The notes under the pieces were generated by a model. That model did not search any database. It had not been told where the DNA came from and saw nothing but the letters and a program-made list of their open reading frames with translations. From assembly GCA_028280945.1 (NCBI GenBank), contig JANQKV010000029.1:58894-122893 (forward strand): a stretch of 64,000 nt of DNA. The letters run 5' to 3'. The position numbers were made by a program, and so were the translations under genes. This document shows positions 23,826 through 32,809 of the stretch, one piece after another. The DNA comes from Opitutaceae bacterium (lineage in GTDB: Bacteria; Verrucomicrobiota; Verrucomicrobiia; Opitutales; Opitutaceae). Positions within the stretch are counted from its first letter, which is position 1. Each line of letters starts with the position of its first letter.

Positions 23826-25253
23826 CTAACGCGCCAACGGGAAGTCCTGCTCCGTGAGCGGTCGCTGCCGCCACGCCCCCGCCGGGGCTTGAATCGCACC
23901 GGGAGTGGTTCGCGGCCGGCGAGGCTGGCCCGCGATGTCCGTCGTCGTGACACCGGCCTGATCGTAGGTGGCCGTGCGTTTGGCCAGGCCGGATGCCGGC
24001 ACCCGGAGGCCGAGCTCGTTGGTCGTCATCTCCAGGGGCACCACGCCAACGCCGGAGATTTCAAAACCGACGTCGGCCGCAGGAGAAACCAGGTTGTCGC
24101 GCCAGGTCCAATCGATCGGTTCATCGCCCTGCACCCACACCATGAAGGGAGCTGCGTTTTCCGCGTCCCGGTGGAAGACATTGCCCACGATCGTGCAGTC
24201 CCGCGGCGCCGTGCCGGTGGGATGTTTGGGGTGGTTCAGTCCAATCAGAAACGAGTCCGCGCAGTTAACAAAGGTATTGAAGGCGACGACGGCATGCTCG
24301 ACGCGGACGTAGAGGTCGTCGGGAGTGCCGTCCATCATGGCAAAACCGTTGCCGGTCAGGCCGTGAAAGTAGTTGCCGACCACCACCTGGCCGGTGCCTT
24401 GAATGCGTATGCCCTCGGTGCCCTCCACGCCTTCACCGAGAAGGAAATTGTGGGTGACCACGTTGTCGTCGCCATGCCGGAGCGCGAAGCCACCCCTGCT
24501 GGCCCGAAAGGTGTTCCGGCGGATCCAATTGCCATTGGACTTGATCGACATGATCTCACGTTCGCCGTTGCAGCGGACAAAGAGGTTGTCTTCCACCACG
24601 GAATTACTGCGTCCGGGGGGAGGATCAAACGGGTTGTTTTCCGTGATCAGTTGGAAGGTTTCAAAACCGTTGGAGGTCGCTCCTTCGATGATGTCGCGAA
24701 ACAGGTTGTGGTGGATGTGGTGCCGCTCGTTTTGATTGCGCACCACGATCTGCATCAGTTGGCAGTCCCTGGGGTGGATCGCGTTGTTGGTCTTGTTCTG
24801 AAACACACAGTGGGCGATCTCGACCCGCTGGCTGTCGGGTTCGACCACCACCCACTTCTTGGATTTCACATCATCGAACACGCACCCCTCGAGCCGGAAA
24901 TCATGCGCCGACACGTGCAGGCTGCCTTGATATTCAAAACGAAGACGCTCGACGCCAACATGGCCGCCGGTGATGCGCAGCGGCGAGAGGATGACCGTGT
25001 TGTCCGCGGAAGCACCGGCGATGACAATCGGATCCTCCGCCGTCCCGTTGAGCCGGAGCGTGAGGGGCTCGCCGAGATAGTGACCCGGCTGCAACTCAAT
25101 CCGATCGCCGGGGGTGGCGGAAAGAACGACGGTTTTGAGCTCGGAAATTGAACCCACCTCAATCGGGGTTGCCCGCAGGTCCGCCGCCGCCGACCCGAGG
25201 GTGAGCAACATGAACCAGATGTTCAGGCGTCTAAGGGGCAAAATCGACATCAT
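23826..25253 (-). CDS. PL6 polysaccharide lyase (alginate lyase/chondroitinase B family)
   Basis: The 475-residue product has an N-terminal signal peptide and a right-handed parallel beta-helix. The two catalytic residues of PL6 are present: Lys238 in EREIMSIKSNGNW and Arg259 in GGFALRHGDDN. They are 21 residues apart, as in chondroitinase B. The upstream NGFETFQL segment also fits. PL6 members cleave alginate or dermatan sulfate by beta-elimination. Linkage to KdgF, KduI, KduD and a sulfatase favours a sulfated glycosaminoglycan-like or related uronate substrate over alginate, but this is inference. First gene of an eight-gene operon. Confidence 0.92.
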   Translation of the reverse strand: MMSILPLRRLNIWFMLLTLGSAAADLRATPIEVGSISELKTVVLSATPGDRIELQPGHYLGEPLTLRLNGTAEDPIVIAGASADNTVILSPLRITGGHVGVERLRFEYQGSLHVSAHDFRLEGCVFDDVKSKKWVVVEPDSQRVEIAHCVFQNKTNNAIHPRDCQLMQIVVRNQNERHHIHHNLFRDIIEGATSNGFETFQLITENNPFDPPPGRSNSVVEDNLFVRCNGEREIMSIKSNGNWIRRNTFRASRGGFALRHGDDNVVTHNFLLGEGVEGTEGIRIQGTGQVVVGNYFHGLTGNGFAMMDGTPDDLYVRVEHAVVAFNTFVNCADSFLIGLNHPKHPTGTAPRDCTIVGNVFHRDAENAAPFMVWVQGDEPIDWTWRDNLVSPAADVGFEISGVGVVPLEMTTNELGLRVPASGLAKRTATYDQAGVTTTDIAGQPRRPRTTPGAIQAPAGAWRQRPLTEQDFPLAR

Positions 25254-25306
25254 GGGGTTACCACCACAGGGAAGATGGGAGGCGTGGGCGACTCAATTGA
25301 GGTGAC

Positions 25307-25321
25307 GCTTATCAGATAGAC
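25307..25321. promoter_or_regulatory. 15-bp palindromic operator (regulon site 3)
   Basis: GCTTATCAGATAGAC lies 53 bp upstream of the PL6 start. Because the eight genes from PL6 to kduD are tightly spaced or overlapping, this site probably governs the whole uronate operon. Confidence 0.75.
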
Positions 25322-25351
25322 AAAAACTCCGTCATGGCGCTTCCCCAACGC

Positions 25352-25389
25352 AAAAAGGCACCTCTTCCCCAGCCGGGAAAGAGGTGCCT
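25352..25389 (-). terminator. Rho-independent terminator after the 25412-27130 gene
   Basis: On the minus strand AGGCACCTCTTTCCC pairs with GGGGAAGAGGTGCCT across a short loop (25356-25389) and is followed by a run of T (25352-25356). It lies 22 bp past the stop of the lyase-like gene and upstream of the PL6 promoter. Confidence 0.85.
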
Positions 25390-25411
25390 CAAGTTGGTCA
25401 GCAGCCAGTGA

Positions 25412-27130
25412 TCATTCGATCATCAAAACCGGCTTGTTGGTGGATGCCTCGCGCGAATTGAACCGGTGTTGGATGTCGGTGCTGGCCGGGTGCTTGAGCA
25501 CAATGGAGACGATGCCGTCCCCACCCAGTTGGGTATCCACAAAACTGGTGACATCCCATTCATACCAGCCCCCGGAGGTACCGACCGAAACTCCCTGCAG
25601 GGTGCTGCCGGAAGGCGGTTTGTTGTTCCAGCGGATGTTTGATTCGGTCCAGCCGTCGTTGGTCACGGCGAAGGCGGTCACCGTCTCCATGCCGTCAACG
25701 TAGTTGCAGTAGAGCCGCAGCTTGGCGCTGGTGCAGCCGGTCAGGCCCGTGGAGTTCAGATCGAATTTCAGGTAGGTCTGCCGATCGACGTCCGCGGTGT
25801 TGGCGTCCTTCACCTTCAGGTTCGCGTCGGAGCCGTAGTTGTTGGCCGAGTTGCTGCCTCCGCGCACGAAGGCGTCCTCATCCGCCACCCGGGAGACGGC
25901 CGTCGAGGCCTCGTAGCACTCCACCTCGTAGACGTGAACGGTGTGGTTGCTGTCCTGGCTGATGTCATCCTGGAAGTAGAAGCGGATTTTGGAGGCACTG
26001 ACGTCGGTAAAGTTCACCTCGTTCCAGCCCGTGGAGTTGGCGGCGGTATAGCCAAAGGCGTCATGCCAGCTGCCGTCGAAATACTGCAGCTTCCATTTGC
26101 CGATCTGCCAAGTGCCGCTGTTGTCGTCCCACACCCGCGCATAATCGAGGGTCTTGGTTCCGCCCAGGTCGTATTCGATCCAGACGTTGTCGTTGGCATT
26201 GCCGACACCGGTGGCGGTATCGTCGTCGTGGGCCTTCACGATGTTGCTGGCGTTCCAACTGGAGCTGGCGGTGGCGTAGGTCGCCGCGGAAACCAAGTCG
26301 TTGCCGCTCGGCGGGGGCGGCGGCGGCGGCGCACTGCCGGTCGGCGCAACCTCGTTGTAGTTCGAATTGGAGTCCCCGATCCGAATTTCGTCGTGATAGA
26401 TCCAGCGCTTGTCCACGTCGGCAAAGCTGGTCCGCCAATCGGGCTGGTAGATGCCAAACTTGACGTGGTAGCCGGGGCCCTCGTTGCCGAACACAAAGTC
26501 CGATTTATCAACCTTCAACGCCCCGTTGTGCCATACCTTGATGGCGCAATTCGCGGGGTTGGGCGGGTCAAACTTCATGTAGAGCACAAAGTCGTGCCAT
26601 TGGCCCTTCACCACCGGGCCGATGATCGACGAGGTGTAGATGCGGCTGGAGGAGGTGTGGGGATTCACCGTCGATCCGCCGTGCGTGATGGTGAATTCAT
26701 CCCCCCGGATATGCATCTTGATCGGGTAGCCTTTGCCGGTCTCCCCCAGATTGTAATCCGGCGCATGCAGCACCTGGAAGAAAATGGAGTCGTGGCTGTA
26801 TTGATCGAAGATCCAATCCTCGGTGCCGCCATCGACGATGTAGACACTGAAGCCGATCCAGTATTCGCCGACATCGTTGAAAATGCGGTCCCGCCAGGAC
26901 TCATTTTTGTAGCCGGCGTTCACGCCCACCTGGCCGATGAGGGTGTGTTTGCCGGCATAGGTTCCGGCCCGGACGTGATTGGTTACGATGGAACGCGGCC
27001 CGTTGGTTTCGATCCAGCCGTTGAAGTTTTGGTCCTCGAAGGTTTCGGTGCGCAGGAGGCCCGCGGAAGAGACCAGGGGCAACAAGGCAGCGAGTCCCAG
27101 GGAGGTGAGTTTACCAGACCAGTTTGTCAT
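25412..27130 (-). CDS. Secreted jelly-roll polysaccharide lyase-like protein with CBM32- and CBM96-like modules
   Basis: The 572-residue product has a signal peptide. Residues about 25-265 resemble the heparin-lyase-type beta-jelly-roll (Pfam Polysacc_lyase), with KGQWHDFVLYMKF and KVWHNGALKVDKSDF. A Pro-rich linker (PPPPPPP) follows. Residues about 275-405 look like an F5/8 type C (CBM32) module (NDLVSAATYATASSSWN, IEYDLGGTKTLDYARVW). Residues about 410-572 match the DNRLRE/CBM96 module (DEDAFVRGGSNSANNYG, NIRWNNKPPSG, WYEWDVTSFV), which in studied proteins binds alginate-type glycans. The substrate is not determined. It has its own operator and terminator. Confidence 0.8.
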   Translation of the reverse strand: MTNWSGKLTSLGLAALLPLVSSAGLLRTETFEDQNFNGWIETNGPRSIVTNHVRAGTYAGKHTLIGQVGVNAGYKNESWRDRIFNDVGEYWIGFSVYIVDGGTEDWIFDQYSHDSIFFQVLHAPDYNLGETGKGYPIKMHIRGDEFTITHGGSTVNPHTSSSRIYTSSIIGPVVKGQWHDFVLYMKFDPPNPANCAIKVWHNGALKVDKSDFVFGNEGPGYHVKFGIYQPDWRTSFADVDKRWIYHDEIRIGDSNSNYNEVAPTGSAPPPPPPPSGNDLVSAATYATASSSWNASNIVKAHDDDTATGVGNANDNVWIEYDLGGTKTLDYARVWDDNSGTWQIGKWKLQYFDGSWHDAFGYTAANSTGWNEVNFTDVSASKIRFYFQDDISQDSNHTVHVYEVECYEASTAVSRVADEDAFVRGGSNSANNYGSDANLKVKDANTADVDRQTYLKFDLNSTGLTGCTSAKLRLYCNYVDGMETVTAFAVTNDGWTESNIRWNNKPPSGSTLQGVSVGTSGGWYEWDVTSFVDTQLGGDGIVSIVLKHPASTDIQHRFNSREASTNKPVLMIE

Positions 27131-27241
27131 GGATTCAGGGGGTTGAGGGGTTGGGTATTGCGGGAGAAAAAACCGGAGTGAAACCTCCGGCGGGGACCAT
27201 CATGCCAACAGGCTTGTAGCTCGTTTCACAATGCGGCCGAT

Positions 27242-27256
27242 CGCTATCAGATAGAC
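27242..27256. promoter_or_regulatory. 15-bp palindromic operator (regulon site 4)
   Basis: CGCTATCAGATAGAC lies 111 bp upstream of the lyase-like gene start at 27130. It is identical over all 15 bases to site 5. Confidence 0.78.
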
Positions 27257-27295
27257 ATTGCGATGGGGCTGAACGACGACGAACAGGGAGCCGCG

Positions 27296-27325
27296 GCGGC
27301 GGGGAGACCGGGGTTTCCCCGCCGC
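27296..27325 (-). terminator. GC-rich hairpin after the 27338-29209 gene
   Basis: GCGGCGGGGA (27296-27305) pairs perfectly with TCCCCGCCGC (27316-27325) around a 10-base loop. It lies 12 bp past the gene's stop. There is no T tract, so it may protect the 3' end or aid termination without being a classical terminator. Confidence 0.5.
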
Positions 27326-27337
27326 AGGCCGGTCACA

Positions 27338-29209
27338 TCAGGGCAATATCACCAGGCGCCACTTTTGGTTACCCCAGTTTTGCCAGGTGTTCATCTTCAG
27401 GTTGCCGTTGTCACCGTCCATCGCCTGCAGGACTTTGCCATTGTAAGTCGAGGCAGCGCTTTCGATGCGGAAGAGACCACCGCCCAGATCGATCAACTTC
27501 CACTTCTGGTTGCCCCAGTTTTGCCAGGTGCCCATTTTGACGTCGCCGCCGGCGGAATCAAAGGCCTGGAGCGCCTTGCCATTGTAGGTCGCACTGTCGC
27601 TGTTTAGGCGGAAGAGACCACCGCCCAGGTCGACCAACAACCAGCGCTGGTTGGCGGCATTGTTCCAGGTTTTCATGCGCACATTGCCACCCTCCCCGTC
27701 GACGGCTTCAGCGGCGTCCCCGTTGTAGGTGCCGGCCGAGACTTCGAGACGATAGACCGTCGTCCCGCCGCCCCCGGTGCCGCCCACAGGACCATACAGG
27801 GGCCAGGCGGATACGTAGGGCGGCTGGGCGGTCAGGAAGAGTGATTCCGGCAGGACGCTGGTCGGGGACAGCACGCCATTCTGAAACACGCCCCCCACTT
27901 CGTTGGCGCCGACGTAGTTGCTGCCGGCGCCATTGTTGCGAAGCGCGCCCTCAACCTCATTGGCGACGACGTTCATCGTATCCTGCGCGGGGTTTTCGTC
28001 CCCCACATCCCGGCCCCAGTTGCGGAAGTAGGTGTTCCCGCGCAACTCCGCCCCGTGGACATTGTCACTCACGATATCGCGGTCTGAGAAATTGCCTTCA
28101 AACAGGTTGTTGTGCGCGCCTCGCCCGTGGGTGATGAACCTATTATCGGTGCCAGATTGCGGTCCCTCGATGCCTGCATTGTAAGCGATCACCGAGTGGT
28201 TTCCGCCGAAGTGAATTACGACATCGTGCCTCAAATTTTCAAAATGGCTGTCCACCACCATCGCCTGGGTGGTATTGCCTTTAATGGCTACGCCATAGCC
28301 GTGACCACCTACTCCTTGATCCAGGGCGTCCTCAAACACACATGCCCGCACGATCACATCCCGGGATCGGCCAAACTCCATGTGATGGTTGGCGCTGCGT
28401 TCGGACGTAACGTTTTTGACGTTAAAATTATGCACCGAGAACGTCTTAATATTACTGGAAACGTCGACGTTGTCGCGCACCCGAAACAACTTGAGATCCC
28501 GCACCCGCACGTTGCTCAGCATGGTCCGTTTTTGGGCCTTGGGAGATTTGCCGATCATATCGACCCCGAGCTTCAAATCGAGCGTAAGCGTATTGCCGTT
28601 CTTGGCTGTAATCCGGCTGATTTGGCCGGCTGCATAATTGTCCTTCAATCCACTGTTGGACATGAATATCTCCACAAAGTCGCCCACCGCGAACCCGGCA
28701 GCATCGGCGACGGTGATGGCGCCGGAGTTGCGGCCAGCGCCTCCCGTGACATCTGTCGGAGCGGCTGCGCCTGCTCCCGCAAACCGCAAACCGCCGCTCT
28801 GCGCTGCCGGAATATCGAGTCGGAAAACGGTCGCGGTGGGTCCGTCACCCTGGATATCAAGGTTGCCGCGTTCGATGAGGCAGTCGGTCTGGAAATGGTA
28901 GGTCCCGGTGGGAAAATAGAGCCGGAGATTTTGACCCACATTCACGTTATCGACAATCCACTTCAGCCGAGCGGACGCATCGACCGTTGGATCATTGGCC
29001 GGGATGCGTTGGGCGGCGGGAATCGCGCCGGAATTTGTGACGTTGACGGTCTGCCAGTTGCCGGGGTCGGCCCAGGCCAGGTTTTGCCAACCGTCGATGG
29101 GAAAACGATTGGCGTCCAAATCACCGTAGTCGAACGCGTGAGCGGCGGCAACAAGGCATAGAAAAGTCAGGACTCCGAACCGGAGGTCCAGGCGGAACCA
29201 GTTTTTCAT
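27338..29209 (-). CDS. Secreted beta-helix (pectate-lyase-3-like) protein with C-terminal ricin-type lectin module
   Basis: The 623-residue product has a signal peptide. Residues about 25-470 form a right-handed beta-helix pattern beginning with a pectate-lyase-superfamily N-terminus (DASARLKWIVDNV, LYFPTGTYHF). The last about 130 residues are a ricin-type beta-trefoil (CBM13-like) of three near-repeats, each with YNG(K/D)..QA.D and QNWGNQKW or equivalent. Family logic suggests a polysaccharide lyase or hydrolase with a sugar-binding tail, but I cannot place catalytic residues with confidence. The operator 112 bp upstream puts it in the same regulon. Confidence 0.75.
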   Translation of the reverse strand: MKNWFRLDLRFGVLTFLCLVAAAHAFDYGDLDANRFPIDGWQNLAWADPGNWQTVNVTNSGAIPAAQRIPANDPTVDASARLKWIVDNVNVGQNLRLYFPTGTYHFQTDCLIERGNLDIQGDGPTATVFRLDIPAAQSGGLRFAGAGAAAPTDVTGGAGRNSGAITVADAAGFAVGDFVEIFMSNSGLKDNYAAGQISRITAKNGNTLTLDLKLGVDMIGKSPKAQKRTMLSNVRVRDLKLFRVRDNVDVSSNIKTFSVHNFNVKNVTSERSANHHMEFGRSRDVIVRACVFEDALDQGVGGHGYGVAIKGNTTQAMVVDSHFENLRHDVVIHFGGNHSVIAYNAGIEGPQSGTDNRFITHGRGAHNNLFEGNFSDRDIVSDNVHGAELRGNTYFRNWGRDVGDENPAQDTMNVVANEVEGALRNNGAGSNYVGANEVGGVFQNGVLSPTSVLPESLFLTAQPPYVSAWPLYGPVGGTGGGGTTVYRLEVSAGTYNGDAAEAVDGEGGNVRMKTWNNAANQRWLLVDLGGGLFRLNSDSATYNGKALQAFDSAGGDVKMGTWQNWGNQKWKLIDLGGGLFRIESAASTYNGKVLQAMDGDNGNLKMNTWQNWGNQKWRLVILP

Positions 29210-29321
29210 GGGTATTGAGGGGGGTTAGCGTTGGGGTCTTGAAGGAGCAGTAATCGCAATCCAGCTCCACTAGGGAAGCCAATCAGACCGGACCACCGAC
29301 ACGTTCGGCAACGCGGGTTCT

Positions 29322-29336
29322 CGCTATCAGATAGAC
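29322..29336. promoter_or_regulatory. 15-bp palindromic operator (regulon site 5)
   Basis: CGCTATCAGATAGAC lies 112 bp upstream of the minus-strand beta-helix gene (start 29209), the same distance as site 4 from its gene. Site 6 lies 50 bp away for the divergent gene. Confidence 0.78.
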
Positions 29337-29371
29337 AATTCGTCGAGGCCAGGCCATGTATCTGCGACTAT

Positions 29372-29386
29372 GCTTATCTGATAACC
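29372..29386. promoter_or_regulatory. 15-bp palindromic operator (regulon site 6)
   Basis: GCTTATCTGATAACC lies 107 bp upstream of the plus-strand GH28-like gene start at 29494. Together with site 5 it forms a divergent promoter pair, one operator per direction. Confidence 0.78.
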
Positions 29387-29493
29387 AGTGGGCGAATTGA
29401 GAGCTATTCACTCAGCCTTAGAAGATAGACTTGGAATTGAGTAAGGCGTGCAACGTTTGCTTTGTTCGTCTTACGACAAAAACCCCGCCTAAA

Positions 29494-31008
29494 ATGCTTA
29501 AACCTCATATTGGACTCCTCAAGGTCGTCTTGTTCATATCCCTGTCTATGAACGTGATGCTTGCTTCTCTAGAGACAGCTTACAGCATCCCCCCTCACTG
29601 CGATACGAGCAAGTTTTTCACCGTTAAAGTTGATGGACGGAGCGTCCCTGTTTTCGACTCAAAGATTTCAAAATCGATAACACGGTTTTCATTCTCAGGA
29701 ACCTCAAGAATCGAAGTTACCGCAATCGAAGACATCGAGTCACATCGGATTTTCCCGGGTGCTTACGGATATCGCGCTCAAGTAAAAGGACGCAGCTTAA
29801 CTTTTGATATATCAGATGAACAATCTGGACCGAACTATCTGGCGGTAAAAATCAACGACTTTGATTATCTTTTGATATTTGCGGATCCACCCGAAAAAGA
29901 CATACCTCAGCTTGGAAATGAAGGTATTTTCGACATAAGCCAAGAACCCTACCTGGCGAAAGGGGATTTCAGTGAGATCGCCAATCAGAAGATTATCCAC
30001 GCCGTTGAAGACGCTCATGCCTGGGCCGTTGTGAATGGAAAACCCGGCATTGTTTATGTTCCGCCCGGTGTTTTCAAGATAACCGAGGATTTGCATCTGA
30101 AATCAAGTGTGCATCTGTATCTATCCCCGGATGCAGTGCTGCGCGCCTCGACCAAGGTGGAGGATTTTAACGTTAGAAAAAAGCACTATTTGATCTCGAT
30201 TGATAATTGCGAAAACGTTCGCATCTATGGCCGGGGAATCATCGATGGCTCGTCGAGTCTCAGAATGGAGAGTTATAAGGATCCTTCGCGTTACACCGCG
30301 ATCCAAAGCTACGATTCAGAGAATCTGAAAATCGAAGACATTCTGTTGTTGGACAATCAAGAGTGGAATATAAACATCGCCACCTCCACCCAATTCCTCG
30401 TCGAACGCGTCAAAATACTCAGTCGAACGGACTGGAAGTGGAACGATGGGTTCGATGCCTCCTCCTCATGTTATGGAACCTTTCGCATGGGCTTCGCCAT
30501 GACCGGAGACGACAATGCCTGTGCCAAGGCCGGCAGTAAATGGGATCCCCGCATTAAAGGAGACATTCACGACATTGTGTGGGAAAATATGGTCTTTTGG
30601 ACCAATGCAAGGGGATGTAAGACCGGCATGCAAAGCTACTACCAGACTTACAATATCACCTTCAAAGACATTCACTTCATATTTGCTGACAATCCCATGG
30701 AGATTGACCACAAGGATGGCAACGCCCCGGTCTACAACATTTCCTATCAAAACATAGTGGCGGAGGAGGTTGGAGAACGTGGAATCTGGTTAAACTGCAA
30801 GGACGGCAATATTTATAATATCGAGTTTAAAAACATAAATCTCGCCGGATTCGGCAGCACGGACGAAAATCTAATCACGGTCCATGACGGATACAGCGTC
30901 CGGGATGTGCGTTTTGACGATCTATATATCGAAGGCCGGAAGATACAGAATAAGTCTGATGGGAAATTTGTTTTTGAAGGCGACGTCAGCGACGTTGCCT
31001 TCAAATAA
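29494..31008 (+). CDS. Secreted GH28-like beta-helix glycoside hydrolase
   Basis: The 504-residue product has a signal-like hydrophobic N-terminus. I start at the ATG at 29494; an earlier TTG at 29431 would place 21 polar residues before it. The parallel beta-helix pattern of polygalacturonase-type enzymes is visible: GRGIIDGSSS, then WKWNDGFDASSS, then MTGDDNACAK, where the acidic residues resemble the NTD/DD catalytic sets of GH28. The exact activity is unclear, and uronate or sulfated sugar linkages are possible. GC and codon use are clearly lower than in the neighbouring BMC and TRAP genes, suggesting later acquisition. Confidence 0.75.
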   Translation: MLKPHIGLLKVVLFISLSMNVMLASLETAYSIPPHCDTSKFFTVKVDGRSVPVFDSKISKSITRFSFSGTSRIEVTAIEDIESHRIFPGAYGYRAQVKGRSLTFDISDEQSGPNYLAVKINDFDYLLIFADPPEKDIPQLGNEGIFDISQEPYLAKGDFSEIANQKIIHAVEDAHAWAVVNGKPGIVYVPPGVFKITEDLHLKSSVHLYLSPDAVLRASTKVEDFNVRKKHYLISIDNCENVRIYGRGIIDGSSSLRMESYKDPSRYTAIQSYDSENLKIEDILLLDNQEWNINIATSTQFLVERVKILSRTDWKWNDGFDASSSCYGTFRMGFAMTGDDNACAKAGSKWDPRIKGDIHDIVWENMVFWTNARGCKTGMQSYYQTYNITFKDIHFIFADNPMEIDHKDGNAPVYNISYQNIVAEEVGERGIWLNCKDGNIYNIEFKNINLAGFGSTDENLITVHDGYSVRDVRFDDLYIEGRKIQNKSDGKFVFEGDVSDVAFK

Positions 31009-31059
31009 GCACAGGCCAGGCGCCACCACCCCGTCGGCCGAGTCTCAAAACGATCACCA

Positions 31060-32589
31060 ATGGCAAAAAACACCCACCGCACTTTCCCGGGTATATTCAT
31101 AATGATATTCTCCAGTTTAGCCACCAGCATGGTGTGCATTGGAGAGACTACCCTCAAAACAAACGGCGATCCAAGCTTGGAAAATACGCGGCCAAATATT
31201 CTGTTCGTCATTTCTGACGATCAGTCATTCATCCATAGCTCGGGCTACGGTTGTGAATGGATACAGACTCCAAACTTCGACCGAGTCGCAAAGAGTGGCA
31301 TTCGCTTTGCCAACGCTTTTACCACAAGTCCCATGTGCAGTGTAAGCCGGGCTTCAATTCTCACCGGTCGTTATCCTTGGCAAAACAAGGAGGGGGGACA
31401 ACACTACAGCCTCTTTCCCGCTGAACTTCAGGTTTATCCCGACATTCTGGAGGCCTCCGGATACAAGGTGGGCTACACCGGAAAGGGTTGGAAGCCGGGA
31501 GAATATAAGATCGGGAACAGGAAACACAATCCAGCAGGACCCGAATATAATACAATAAAGCTCAAAAATATCCCGACTACAGGCACGTTCGAGGTGGACT
31601 ACGCCGCCAATTTTAAAAAATTCCTGTCCGAGAGAAAAGAGGATCAACCTTTCTGCTTTTGGTATGGATCAAGCGAGCCTCATGACCCCCTCGAAAAGGG
31701 ATCCGGACTAAAGAGGGGGAAGCAGATCGATGACGTGGAGCTTGGAGACAACTTCTACGACCAATCAGACGAAAGACGGAGTCACATGCTCGACTATGCA
31801 GTCGAAGTTGAGTGGTTCGATCAACACTTGGGGAGCATGATCGACGCCCTTGAGGAGCTGGGCGAGTTGGACAACACCGTTATCATCGTAACGAGTGACA
31901 ACGGAACCCCGATGCCCCGGGCGAAGGTCACGCTCTACGAATACGGGACTCATGTGCCATTCGCCATTGCCTGGCCAAGCAGAGTGGGAGCCGGCCTGGT
32001 TTCGGATGAATTGATCAGCTTGGTGGATATCGCACCCACCTTTTTGGAGTTGGCAGGCTTACCGCCCTCGCAACACATGGAGGGCAAGAGTTTGGTAAAT
32101 CTCTTTCTTTCCGGAGGTCGATCTCCCGTGATCCCACATCGCACGTTTGTCTTGGCCGGCCAGGAGCGCTCCGGCCACATCCGACATGATAATCTCGGTT
32201 ATCCCATGCGGAGTATTCGTTCCGCTCAGTATTTGTTTATCAAAAACTACAAGCCGGATCGTTGGCCTTACGGCGATCTCAGAACAACTGAGCTTTTCCC
32301 CAACATGCCTTGGCTGGCAAAGAACCCTCCGGAGGAGTTCTACGATCCGGTTAATGATCCCGATTGCCTGAATAATCTCATAAATGATCCATCTTTAAAG
32401 CAGGTCATCGAAGTCCACCGTTCCGAGCTCGAGTCTGCGCTTGTTCGCCAGGGTGATCCACGAGCCTTGGGATTCGGTGATGTCTTTGAAGGATACCCCC
32501 GATTCGGAACGTTCAAGGAGAGCCTGAAGGGCTTTAAGCAAAAGGGTGAATACAACCCAAGGTTCAGCGGGCCAGACAAAGCCGAGTGA
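31060..32589 (+). CDS. Secreted S1 sulfatase, heparan N-sulfatase-like
   Basis: The 509-residue product has an N-terminal hydrophobic signal and the sulfatase core: VISDDQSF, C93-S-V-S-R97 followed by ASILTG, TGKGWKPG and VTSDNGTPMPRAK. The C-terminal DPRALGFGDVFEGYPRFG is characteristic of the sulfamidase-like branch. The third motif position is Val rather than Pro, Ala or Ser. It lies 51 bp after the GH28-like gene and shares its lower GC, so the two probably form one transferred unit under operator site 6. Confidence 0.9.
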   Translation: MAKNTHRTFPGIFIMIFSSLATSMVCIGETTLKTNGDPSLENTRPNILFVISDDQSFIHSSGYGCEWIQTPNFDRVAKSGIRFANAFTTSPMCSVSRASILTGRYPWQNKEGGQHYSLFPAELQVYPDILEASGYKVGYTGKGWKPGEYKIGNRKHNPAGPEYNTIKLKNIPTTGTFEVDYAANFKKFLSERKEDQPFCFWYGSSEPHDPLEKGSGLKRGKQIDDVELGDNFYDQSDERRSHMLDYAVEVEWFDQHLGSMIDALEELGELDNTVIIVTSDNGTPMPRAKVTLYEYGTHVPFAIAWPSRVGAGLVSDELISLVDIAPTFLELAGLPPSQHMEGKSLVNLFLSGGRSPVIPHRTFVLAGQERSGHIRHDNLGYPMRSIRSAQYLFIKNYKPDRWPYGDLRTTELFPNMPWLAKNPPEEFYDPVNDPDCLNNLINDPSLKQVIEVHRSELESALVRQGDPRALGFGDVFEGYPRFGTFKESLKGFKQKGEYNPRFSGPDKAE

Positions 32590-32809
32590 GTTGACAACGG
32601 AAGGCCTTTAGCGGCTTGACGAGCATGCGTCAGGATGGGGGTAGAGACCATCTGATAGTTGATGAGTCATCGTCTCCTCACCTATCGACCGGCCTCCAAA
32701 ACTCTCATTGCAATCCCCCCAGTTAAAAGCGGCAGGTCAGCCCAGAAACCAAACCCGTTCAAACCGAATGAAATCCGCGATACCCAACCGCTTCGCGTAC
32801 AGGCCTCGG

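Noticed and set aside
22851..25151. Long plus-strand open frame of 766 codons
   Set aside because: It is antisense to the sulfatase and PL6 genes, which carry intact catalytic residues; the frame has low-complexity composition typical of GC-rich antisense.
32648..32662. Operator-like CCATCTGATAGTT
   Set aside because: It lies between the 3' ends of two convergent sulfatases, where a promoter operator is not expected, and both flanks deviate from the consensus.
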